A DNA stretch of 5,404 bases from an uncultured Clostridium sp. (lineage in GTDB: Bacteria; Bacillota; Clostridia; TANB77; CAG-508), in the NCBI GenBank assembly GCA_900556695.1, contig USQA01000088.1, forward strand, positions 1 to 5,404, written 5' to 3'. The notes under the pieces are model-generated. The model did not search any database. It had not been told where the DNA came from and saw only the letters and a program-made list of their open reading frames with translations. Of this stretch, positions 1-5,404 are shown piece after piece (within the stretch, counting starts at the first letter, position 1; each line of letters begins with the position of its first letter). The translations under genes and the position numbers were made by a program.

Positions 1-602
1 GTTGCTCTACATATTGTATTTTTAATAATTATATTTTCTTCATCTTTTAATTCTTCTCTTATTGCTTGCTCTATTAAAGTAAATTTTTTAAGGCTAAATG
101 TTGTCTGCGAAATAACTAAAAGTTTTTTAATATTTGTTTTTTCAAATCTTTTTAATGCTTCTTTTAGTTCTTTTTCATCTTGAATAACAGAATAATTTTT
201 CCCACAATAACTTATTGTTCCTATATTTTCTGGGTGCTCCTTTTTTCCACAAAGAATTATATAAAATCCCTTTTCTGCATATTCCTTTGCTATTTCATGT
301 ATTCTTAAAACATTTGGACATGTATAATCTATTATATCAATTTTATTTTTATTAGCTATTTCATAAACTTCTTTTTTTACCCCATGAGCTCTTATTGCAA
401 CTTTTGACTTTGCATCGTGTACTTTGCTTATATCCTCAACAAAATTCACACCTTTATTTTGTAAATCTTCTATAACTTGTCTGTTGTGTACTATTTCTCC
501 TATGCAAAACAATTTATTATTTTTACTTTCTTCTTTTACTCCATCTATTGCTCTTTTTACTCCATAACAAAAACCGGCTGTTTTTCCAACTATAATTTCC
601 AT
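1..602 (-). CDS. ispH: 4-hydroxy-3-methylbut-2-enyl diphosphate reductase, C-terminus cut by window edge
   Basis: IspH (LytB) performs the last MEP-pathway step, reducing HMBPP to IPP and DMAPP with a cytosolic [4Fe-4S] enzyme. The first 200 residues are visible. They contain all three cluster cysteines in family context: C12 in GFCYGVKRA, C95 in YTCPN and C198 in NTICRA. The substrate-binding histidines H39 (GEIVHN), H73 (RAHG) and H123 (EHPE), the catalytic-type E125 and T167 in SQTTFS are also present. These positions match E. coli IspH almost one for one. The ATG at 602-600 is chosen because GGAGG lies five bases upstream. ispG ends 31 bases upstream with no terminator between, so the two are probably one transcript. 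The family usually has about 280-320 residues; in many clostridia ispH is fused to ribosomal protein S1 domains, which cannot be judged here because the 3' end is missing. Confidence 0.95.
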   Translation of the reverse strand, partial: MEIIVGKTAGFCYGVKRAIDGVKEESKNNKLFCIGEIVHNRQVIEDLQNKGVNFVEDISKVHDAKSKVAIRAHGVKKEVYEIANKNKIDIIDYTCPNVLRIHEIAKEYAEKGFYIILCGKKEHPENIGTISYCGKNYSVIQDEKELKEALKRFEKTNIKKLLVISQTTFSLKKFTLIEQAIREELKDEENIIIKNTICRA

Positions 603-633
603 AGTTTCCTCCATTTTAATATCTTATAAATTT

Positions 634-1689
634 TTATATCATTTTTAATATTTCTTCTTTTAAAGTTTCTACTATTTGTTCTTGTTTTACTTTTTTTATT
701 ATTTTTCCTTTTTTAAATAAAAGTCCTTCTTTAATTCCTCCTGCAATTCCGATATCTGCCCCTCTTGCTTCTCCTGGGCCATTTACAGCACAGCCCATTA
801 CTGCAACTGTAATATCTGATTTTATAGTTTGCAAAAATTCTTCTACTTCTTTTGCTATTGGTATTAAATCAATTTGTGTCCTTCCACATGTTGGACACGC
901 AATTAATGTAGGAGAATCTTTATATAAATTGCAATCCTTTAATATTTCTTTTACTACTTTTATTTCTTTTATTGGATCATCTGATAAAGATACTCTTACA
1001 GTATCTCCTATTCCATTTCTTAATAAATATCCCAAACCTATACTAGATTTTACTGTTCCGCTAAATTCTGTCCCAGCTTCTGTAACACCTAAATGTAATG
1101 GACAATTAAAAGTCTTAGATGCTTTTTCATAGCTTTCAATACATAAATCTAAATTTGATGCTTTTAATGATATTAAATAATCATGAAAATCTAGCTTTTC
1201 TAGTATATCTACATGTCTTTTTGCACTTTCTATCATTGCATCAGCAGTAGGTACTCCATTGTTTTTTTCCAATAAATCTTTTTCTAGTGATCCTGCATTA
1301 ACCCCTATTCTTATTGGAATACTCTTTTCTTTACATTTATCTACTACCTTTTTTACTCTATCTTCTGAACCTATATTACCAGGGTTTATTCTTACTTTGT
1401 CAACCCCAGATTCAATTGCTTCTAATGCTATTTTATAGTCAAAATGTATGTCAGCAACAATTGGAATATGTATTTGTTTTTTTATTTCTTTTATAGCCTT
1501 TGCATCTTCTATATCTAAACATGCAACTCTTATAATTTCACAGCCTACCTTTTCTAATTCTAAAATTTGTTTTACAGTTGCTTCTATATCTTTTGTTTTC
1601 GTATTACACATAGATTGAATTACGACTTTATTTTGTCCTCCAATTTGTACATTACCTACTTTTATTTTATTTGTGTTGTTTCTATTCAT
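634..1689 (-). CDS. ispG: 4-hydroxy-3-methylbut-2-en-1-yl diphosphate synthase (IspG/GcpE)
   Basis: IspG converts the cyclic diphosphate MEcPP to HMBPP, the penultimate MEP-pathway step, using a [4Fe-4S] cluster and usually flavodoxin or ferredoxin as electron donor. The 351 residues match the compact two-domain bacterial form: an N-terminal TIM-barrel part (residues about 1-250, with IQSMCNT, VADIHFDY and KVRINPGN) and a C-terminal cluster domain. Cluster ligands are C265 and C268 in ACPTCGRTQ and C300 in MGCAVNGPGEA, with the fourth ligand glutamate at E307. All key residues are present and the gene is full length. The ATG at 1689-1687 is supported by AGGTGA five bases upstream. It is the first gene of an apparent ispG-ispH pair, with a probable promoter about 30 bases upstream of the start codon. 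Nothing suggests transfer or damage. Confidence 0.97.
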   Translation of the reverse strand: MNRNNTNKIKVGNVQIGGQNKVVIQSMCNTKTKDIEATVKQILELEKVGCEIIRVACLDIEDAKAIKEIKKQIHIPIVADIHFDYKIALEAIESGVDKVRINPGNIGSEDRVKKVVDKCKEKSIPIRIGVNAGSLEKDLLEKNNGVPTADAMIESAKRHVDILEKLDFHDYLISLKASNLDLCIESYEKASKTFNCPLHLGVTEAGTEFSGTVKSSIGLGYLLRNGIGDTVRVSLSDDPIKEIKVVKEILKDCNLYKDSPTLIACPTCGRTQIDLIPIAKEVEEFLQTIKSDITVAVMGCAVNGPGEARGADIGIAGGIKEGLLFKKGKIIKKVKQEQIVETLKEEILKMI

Positions 1690-1717
1690 TTATCTCACCT
1701 TCATTTTTTATAATTTA

Positions 1718-1751
1718 ATTATAGTATATTTAAATTTTGTTTTAGTGAAAA
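1718..1751 (-). promoter_or_regulatory. Probable sigma-A promoter for ispG-ispH
   Basis: Read on the minus strand there is a -35-like TTTTCA at 1751-1746, a 17-base spacer, and TATACT at 1728-1723. A perfect TATAAT overlaps it at 1723-1718 but has no good -35 at the right distance. Either -10 would give a short leader before the ispG ribosome binding site at 1700-1695. The region is so AT-rich that chance matches are expected, so confidence is moderate; the strong terminator upstream does make a promoter here necessary. Confidence 0.4.
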
Positions 1752-1815
1752 ATATTAGTTTACTATGCTAAAAAAATATTTTTTATAACTTAATTAAAGA
1801 AATAATTTGCAATTT

Positions 1816-1846
1816 AAACCCGGAACCAATAGCAACCCCGGAATCG
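1816..1846. repeat. GC-rich intergenic block with a direct heptamer repeat
   Basis: CCCGGAA occurs twice, at 1819-1825 and 1837-1843, exactly 18 bases apart, within about 30 bases that are roughly half G+C, while the flanks are almost pure A/T. The CCGG cores could also pair as a 4-bp stem with a long loop, which is weak. The block lies between the response-regulator terminator and the ispG promoter. Its role is unknown; it could be a protein-binding site, the scar of a lost element, or one copy of a dispersed intergenic repeat. Confidence 0.35.
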
Positions 1847-1851
1847 ATAAC

Positions 1852-1883
1852 AAAAAAACTAGAAAGATATTTCTTTCTAGTTT
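1852..1883 (-). terminator. Rho-independent terminator of the response-regulator gene
   Basis: On the minus strand a perfect 12-bp stem, AAACTAGAAAGA (1883-1872) pairing with 1867-1856, closes a 4-base loop and runs straight into a T tract formed by the stem end plus 1855-1852, giving seven consecutive T. The stop codon TAG (1879-1877) and the last sense codon sit inside the 5' arm, so the terminator starts before the reading frame has ended. On the plus strand the stem is followed only by TTTGAT, so it is probably one-directional. Confidence 0.82.
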
Positions 1884-2617
1884 GATGCTATATAATATCC
1901 TACTCCTCTTCTTGTCATCAAGATTTTTGGTATAGATGTGTCTTTTTCAATTTTCTCTCTAATTCTTCTAACTGTTACATCTACTGTTCTTATATCTCCA
2001 TAATATTCATATCCCCATACTTTTTCAAGTAGTGTTTCTCTTGTTATAACCTGTTCTGGTTGTGATGCTAAGAATTTAAGTACTTCAAATTCTCTTAATG
2101 TTAAATCTATAACTTCTCCTCTTACTTTTACTTCGAATTTATCTAAATCTAATTCTAAGTCTCCTACTACTATTTTATTCTCTTTTTTCTTATTTTCTTC
2201 TACATTACTTGGCATTTGAATAGCAGCAACAGCATCTATTTTTCTTAGATTAGCTTTTACTCTTGCAACTAATTCTCTAACACTAAATGGTTTTGTTATA
2301 TAATCATCAGCACCCAATTCTAGCCCTAATATTTTGTCAATTTCGCTATCTTTAGCTGTTAGCATAATAATAGGAACATTTAAAGAATTTTTTATTCTTT
2401 TACATACTGATAATCCATCTAATTTTGGAAGCATTATATCTAATAAAATCAAATCTGGTTTTTTCTCTAATGCTATGTCTACAGCTGTCATTCCATCACT
2501 AGCTTCTATTGTGTTGTATCCTTCCTTTTTTAAATTATATACCAATATATCTACAATTGGTTGTTCGTCATCAACAATTAAGATTGTTTTTGCATCTTTT
2601 ACCATTTTCTCTTCCAC
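1877..2617 (-). CDS. walR: WalR/PhoB-type response regulator (OmpR family), no adjacent histidine kinase
   Basis: This is a cytosolic DNA-binding response regulator of 246 residues. The receiver domain spans about residues 10-126: acidic pair D16-D17, phospho-acceptor D60 in LILLDIMLP, T87 in MLTAKDSEIDK and K109 in ITKPFS. A lysine-rich linker (about 127-147) leads to a winged-helix domain (about 148-246) with LTLREFEVLKFL, the WGYEYYGDIRTVDVTVRRIREKI-type recognition region and the TRRGVGYY hairpin. Receiver and DNA-binding motifs both resemble WalR (YycF), the essential cell-wall regulator of Bacillota, more than other PhoB-type proteins known to me; this is by eye, not by alignment. The start is GTG at 2617, because GGAG lies five bases before it, whereas ATG at 2605 has only a poor site. 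walK normally follows walR, but here a terminator follows at once. It has its own promoter. Assignment to OmpR family is firm, to WalR moderate. Confidence 0.9.
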   Translation of the reverse strand: MEEKMVKDAKTILIVDDEQPIVDILVYNLKKEGYNTIEASDGMTAVDIALEKKPDLILLDIMLPKLDGLSVCKRIKNSLNVPIIMLTAKDSEIDKILGLELGADDYITKPFSVRELVARVKANLRKIDAVAAIQMPSNVEENKKKENKIVVGDLELDLDKFEVKVRGEVIDLTLREFEVLKFLASQPEQVITRETLLEKVWGYEYYGDIRTVDVTVRRIREKIEKDTSIPKILMTRRGVGYYIASN

Positions 2618-2659
2618 AAAAACTCCGCCTTTCTATATTAGCTTTATTTTTATACTTTA

Positions 2660-2688
2660 TTTATATCATAATTATTTTTATTATACAA
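2660..2688 (-). promoter_or_regulatory. Probable sigma-A promoter of the response-regulator gene
   Basis: On the minus strand TTGTAT (2688-2683) and TATAAA (2665-2660) are separated by exactly 17 bases, and TGA directly precedes the -10 as an extended -10 element. The -35 starts six bases after the stop codon of the TSCPD gene, and the expected start site gives a leader of about 35 bases. This supports separate transcription of the regulator, although read-through from the TSCPD gene remains possible since no clear terminator stands between them. Confidence 0.6.
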
Positions 2689-2693
2689 GTTTT

Positions 2694-2951
2694 TTATGAC
2701 ATTTTATTTTTAACTTTTTCTAATGCTATTGCAAGTTGATCTGGACATGATGTTCCTCTATTTCCGCATTGAATTCCTTTTAGCCTTTTTATTGCTTCAT
2801 CTATTTTCATTCCTTTAATTAAACTAGATACTCCTGCAGTGTTTCCTGCACATCCTCCTACAATAGTTACATTTTTTATTATTTCTCCATCTACTTCTAT
2901 TATTATCTCTTGTGAACAAACCATATCACTTGTTGTATATCTAAATTCCAT
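2694..2951 (-). CDS. TIGR03905-type TSCPD-domain protein, four conserved cysteines, function unknown
   Basis: This 85-residue protein is essentially one TSCPD domain, named for the TSCPD motif seen here at residues 67-71 (RGTSCPDQLA). Related domains occur at the C-terminus of B12-dependent ribonucleotide reductases; the stand-alone form is a small uncharacterised family common in clostridia. Four cysteines, C12 (MVCSQ), C34 (GGCAGN), C62 (IQCGNRG) and C69 (TSCPD), suggest metal binding or redox chemistry, which is inference. The glycine-rich VGGCAGNTAGVSSLIKG segment is typical. There is no signal peptide or membrane segment. The ATG at 2951-2949 is preceded by AAGGAG with an 8-base spacer. 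It lies between aspS and the response regulator and has no evident functional link to either. Family assignment is confident; the biochemical role is not known. Confidence 0.9.
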   Translation of the reverse strand: MEFRYTTSDMVCSQEIIIEVDGEIIKNVTIVGGCAGNTAGVSSLIKGMKIDEAIKRLKGIQCGNRGTSCPDQLAIALEKVKNKMS

Positions 2952-2978
2952 TTTTTGCTCTCCTTTATTTCTACTTTT

Positions 2979-2999
2979 AAAAAATATAAGCTTACTTAT
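2979..2999 (-). terminator. Possible weak terminator after aspS
   Basis: About 14 bases beyond the aspS stop codon, on the minus strand, ATAAG (2999-2995) can pair with CTTAT (2990-2986) across a 4-base loop, followed by A and then six T (2984-2979). The stem is only 5 bp and AT-rich, so it may be a poor terminator and some read-through into the TSCPD gene is likely. Confidence 0.35.
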
Positions 3000-3013
3000 C
3001 TAAAAAATAAATT

Positions 3014-4769
3014 TTAATTCTTTTCATCATTTCTTATTTTTATGTGTACATCTTTTAATTGTTGTTCTGATACTTGTGATGGTGCTTTCATTAGTAAATC
3101 TTTAGCTTTCTTATTTTTTGGGAATGCAATTATTTCTCTGATATTTTGTGAATCTGCAATTAGCATTACCATTCTGTCTACTCCTGGTGCGGCTCCTGCA
3201 TGTGGTGGTGTTCCATATTGGAATGCATTATATAATGCTCCAAATCTTTCTTTTACATCATTTTCTGAATATCCTGCTATTTCAAATGCTTTTATCATAA
3301 TTTCTGGATTATGATTTCTTACTGCTCCTGATGCCATCTCGTATCCATTGCATACTAAGTCATATTGATATGCTAATATATCTAATGGATCTTTATTTTC
3401 TAATGCTTCTAGTCCACCTTGTGGCATTGAAAATGGATTATGGCTAAAGTCTATAGTTCCTTCATCTGATAATTCATACATTGGGAAATCTACTATAAAA
3501 CAGAACTTATATACACCTTTTTCTATTAAATCTAACCTATTACCTAATTCAATTCTTACTAATCCTGCTATTTTTTGCGCTTTCGCAAATTCATCTGCAA
3601 TAAAGAATATACTTGATCCTTTTTCTACACCTATTTCACTTTGTAGTTTTTCTTTTATATCTTCTGTAATAAATTTTGCTATTCCTCCTGAAATTGTTCC
3701 ATCTTCTTCAAATTTTGTCCATGCTAATCCTTTTGCTCCAACTTCTTCTGTTGTTGCAAATTCTCCCATTTTATCAAAGAATTTTCTTCCTTGTTTTGCT
3801 CCATTTGGAACTACAATTGCTTTTATTGTTTTATTTTTGAATGCATTAAAATCTGAATTTTCAAATAATTTTGTTACATCTTGGATTATTAATGGATTTC
3901 TTAAGTCTGGTTTATCTATTCCGTATTTTTCCATTGCTTCTTTGTATGGAATACGTATAAATGGTCCTTTATCTACTTTCCAATTTGTATGTTTTTCAAA
4001 TGTATATGGTACAACTTCTTCTATTACTTTAAAAACATCTTCTTGTGTTGCAAAACTCATTTCAAAATCTAATTGATAAAATTCTCCTGGCGCTCTATCA
4101 GCTCTTGGGTCTTCATCTCTAAAACAAGGTGCTATTTGATAATATTTATTAAATCCTGATACCATTAACAATTGTTTAAATTGCTGTGGTGCTTGAGGAA
4201 GTGCATAAAATTCTCCTGGATTTAATCTGCTTGGAACCAAAAAGTCTCTTGCTCCTTCTGGTGATGAATTAGCTAAAATAGGAGTTTGAATTTCTGCAAA
4301 TCCTAATTCATCCATTTTATCTCTTAAAGTTTTTAATATTTTTGATCTAAGTAATATATTGTTGTGTAATTTTTCATTTCTTAAGTCTAAAAATCTATAT
4401 TCTAATCTTAAATCTTCTCTTACTTCTTGATCTGTATTTATTTCAAAAGGAAGTATATTCTTACATTTTCCTAATACTTCTATCTCTTTTGCGATAACTT
4501 CTATTTCTCCTGTTGGAATTTTAGTATTTTTACTACTTCTTTCCACAACTTTTCCGTGAAATGTGGATACAACTTTCTGTATTTAGTTCTTTTGCTTTAT
4601 TTTGTAGTTCTTCGTCACTTATAACAATTTGAGTAATTCCAAATTCGTCTCTTAAATCTATAAATATCATTCCACCCAAATCTCTTATTTTTTGTATCCA
4701 TCCAGAAAGTTCTACAATTTCATCTTTATTTTTTATATTTAATTCTCCACAATTTTTTGTTCTATACAT
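3014..4769 (-). pseudogene. aspS: Aspartate--tRNA ligase, interrupted by a single-base frameshift
   Basis: AspRS is a class II synthetase that charges tRNA-Asp in the cytosol. The N-terminal OB-fold anticodon-binding part starts MYRTKNCGEL, at ATG 4769-4767 with GGAGG five bases upstream. That frame runs to residue 71 (SCIHIS), then leaves the family sequence and stops at TAG 4535-4533. The family sequence resumes in another frame as GKVVERSSKN and continues to the TAA at 3014. Motif 1 lies near residues 157-165 (IQTPIL), motif 2 at CFRDED (215-220) with the PRADRAPGEFYQLDFEMSF form, the inserted GAD domain at about 350-480, and motif 3 at GAAPGVDRMVML (525-536) with ATP-binding R532. Removing one base gives 584 residues, a normal length. 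Everything else is intact, so the lesion is recent, an assembly error, or bypassed by frameshifting. L31 (RDLGG) fits a discriminating AspRS, an inference from other bacterial enzymes. The usual neighbour hisS is absent. Confidence 0.92.
4549..4558 (-). other. Frameshift site in aspS (one extra base)
   Basis: On the minus strand the codons read ATT TCA CGG AAA AGT and give ISRKS, after which the frame is wrong. Dropping the C at 4556 gives ATT TCA GGA AAA GTT, that is ISGKV, which joins both halves with the glycine commonly found at this place in AspRS. Dropping a G or one A of the short A run would also restore the frame as ISRKV. CGG is used nowhere else as an in-frame arginine codon in the genes of this window, which favours an inserted base over a native codon. 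Confidence 0.8.
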
Positions 4770-4784
4770 TTTTTCCTCCATTAT

Positions 4785-4819
4785 AAATGTGCTATTATGT
4801 ATTATATAATAGCACATTT
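4785..4819. repeat. Perfect 14-bp inverted repeat upstream of aspS
   Basis: AAATGTGCTATTAT at 4785-4798 is exactly complementary to 4806-4819, with a 7-base centre. The right half covers the -10 hexamer of the putative aspS promoter and the left half ends six bases before the aspS ribosome binding site. As DNA it could be an operator dyad. In a transcript reading through from the upstream gene it could fold into a hairpin, but no T run follows it on the minus strand and only TTTT on the plus strand, so it is a poor intrinsic terminator. Confidence 0.8.
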
Positions 4820-4834
4820 TAATATAAATATCAA
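4806..4834 (-). promoter_or_regulatory. Probable sigma-A promoter of aspS
   Basis: On the minus strand TTGATA (4834-4829) and TATTAT (4811-4806) are 17 bases apart, with TGC before the -10 as an extended -10 element. The -35 begins three bases after the stop codon of the upstream kinase-like gene. Transcription would start near 4799, giving a leader of about 30 bases, so an ATG in the same frame at 4817 is upstream of the transcript. The spacing and extended element make it convincing for so AT-rich a region. Confidence 0.55.
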
Positions 4835-4837
4835 TTA

Positions 4838-5404
4838 TTATTTTGTTATATCTTCTCTCTCTGCTTGATTTTCTCCTTTAGTTATAAAAACTTTTTCATA
4901 TGCTTGTTTTAATTCGTAAAATCTTACTGCAAAAAAGTCTTTGTACCTTTGCTTATATTTAACTGGTATTTTAGTATTAGTTTCCTCTTCGGAATCTTTA
5001 AAAGCTTCTTCTATATTAAATTTACTTATAACTTCTTTTATATACATTTCAAACCAATCTTCATCTTTATATTGTTTCATAAATTGTTCCATGCTATTAA
5101 AACTTCCATTATCAGTAGTTCGCATATGTTTTGATAATTTTCCTATATCACAACTACAATCTAAATCATAAAGTGGTGCAATTCTTGCTGAATTCAATCT
5201 AAAATTCACTAATATTCCCCAATTATGGTTATTCTCATCAAATTGTTTTATGAATTTATTAAAAAATGACTGTTTTATAAAATCTTTTTTTATATTTTCA
5301 ATATCTTGATTATAATATCCTTTTTCAATTAAATAATCTTCTGTAGTATCTAATAACTTTTGAATATTTAATTCACGTATACTTTCACCCATTCTTTCTA
5401 ATAT
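4838..5404 (-). CDS. HipA-like Ser/Thr kinase, C-terminal part; N-terminus beyond window edge
   Basis: Only the last 188 codons are in view. The reading frame is open to the window edge: four sense codons (ILER) precede the first visible Met at 5392, which has no clear ribosome binding site, so the true start probably lies outside. Counting from that Met, FDENNHNWGILV (51-62) followed by ARIAPLYDLDCS (69-80) resembles the catalytic core of HipA-family kinases. D52 and N57 have the D-x4-N spacing of the catalytic loop D309/N314 of E. coli HipA, and D76 in PLYD matches its magnesium-binding D332 in PFYD. The rest is helical and charged, ending in a lysine/glutamate-rich tail without membrane segments. 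HipA family members phosphorylate protein targets such as aminoacyl-tRNA synthetases. The similarity is motif-based and by eye, so another remote kinase-fold family cannot be excluded. No antitoxin HipB is visible. aspS follows 68 bases later under its own promoter. Confidence 0.6.
   Translation of the reverse strand: MLERMGESIRELNIQKLLDTTEDYLIEKGYYNQDIENIKKDFIKQSFFNKFIKQFDENNHNWGILVNFRLNSARIAPLYDLDCSCDIGKLSKHMRTTDNGSFNSMEQFMKQYKDEDWFEMYIKEVISKFNIEEAFKDSEEETNTKIPVKYKQRYKDFFAVRFYELKQAYEKVFITKGENQAEREDITK

Noticed and set aside
603..633. Possible terminator between ispG and ispH
   Set aside because: The 31-base gap contains no inverted repeat with a T run, only the ispH ribosome binding site and A/T sequence.
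929..1496. Plus-strand open frames opposite ispG
   Set aside because: They are antisense shadows of a clearly conserved gene, rich in Phe, Leu and Ser as expected for the complement of AT-rich coding sequence, without ribosome binding sites.
1772..1886. Short plus-strand open frame through the GC-rich block, reading NLNPEPIATPESITKKLERYFFLV
   Set aside because: It has no ATG or ribosome binding site, is under 40 codons, and its end is simply the complement of the terminator and the end of the response-regulator gene. It could be a gene remnant, but nothing supports that.
2334..2739. Plus-strand open frames opposite the response regulator
   Set aside because: Hydrophobic-looking translations that are the complement of a conserved OmpR-family gene; no promoter or ribosome binding site was seen.
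3042..4076. Plus-strand open frames opposite aspS
   Set aside because: Antisense to conserved catalytic motifs of AspRS, with no start signals.
4770..4817. In-frame upstream ATG codons that would extend AspRS by 16 residues
   Set aside because: The ATG at 4817 lies inside the dyad and upstream of the likely transcription start. The extension (MCYYIIHNSTFIMEEK) is unlike any AspRS, and the ATG at 4769 has an ideal GGAGG and the family N-terminus MYRTKNCGEL.
4770..4837. T-box leader controlling aspS
   Set aside because: Only 68 bases separate the upstream stop codon and the aspS start. A T-box leader needs well over 150 bases, and no antiterminator TGGN motif with a terminator is present.
4941..5171. 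Plus-strand open frames opposite the kinase-like gene
   Set aside because: Low-complexity Phe/Ile/Ser translations; the minus-strand frame carries the recognisable kinase motifs.

Overview
This is a very AT-rich window in which every supportable gene lies on the minus strand. It therefore reads from high to low coordinates, and both edge genes are cut. Base composition, strong GGAGG-type ribosome binding sites, the methylerythritol phosphate (MEP) isoprenoid genes, a WalR-type response regulator and a small four-cysteine TSCPD protein all suggest a low-GC Bacillota, most likely an anaerobic clostridial lineage. The species cannot be named from this stretch.

Layout in transcription order, right to left. 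(1) 5404-4838: the C-terminal part of a protein that looks like a HipA-family Ser/Thr kinase, open at the window edge. (2) 4834-4785: a short intergenic region with a good promoter for the next gene, overlapped by a perfect 14-bp inverted repeat. (3) 4769-3014: aspS, aspartyl-tRNA synthetase, complete in length but broken by one extra base near 4556 that separates the anticodon-binding domain from the catalytic part. (4) 2951-2694: an 85-residue TSCPD-domain protein of unknown function. (5) 2617-1877: a WalR/PhoB-type response regulator with its own promoter and a strong terminator that begins inside its stop region; no sensor kinase is adjacent. (6) 1872-1690: an intergenic region with that terminator's 3' half, an odd GC-rich repeated block and a probable ispG promoter. 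(7) 1689-634 and 602-1: ispG and ispH, the last two enzymes of the MEP pathway, 31 bases apart and probably co-transcribed; ispH is cut at the left edge.

Only ispG and ispH clearly work together, as consecutive [4Fe-4S] enzymes that make IPP and DMAPP. The rest are mainly housekeeping or regulatory genes with their own signals. The points most worth checking are the aspS frameshift, the dyad over the aspS promoter, and the placing of a HipA-like kinase directly upstream of an aminoacyl-tRNA synthetase, since known HipA-family kinases phosphorylate such synthetases. No rRNA, tRNA, CRISPR array or insertion sequence was seen, and no stretch over 300 bases lacks a gene.
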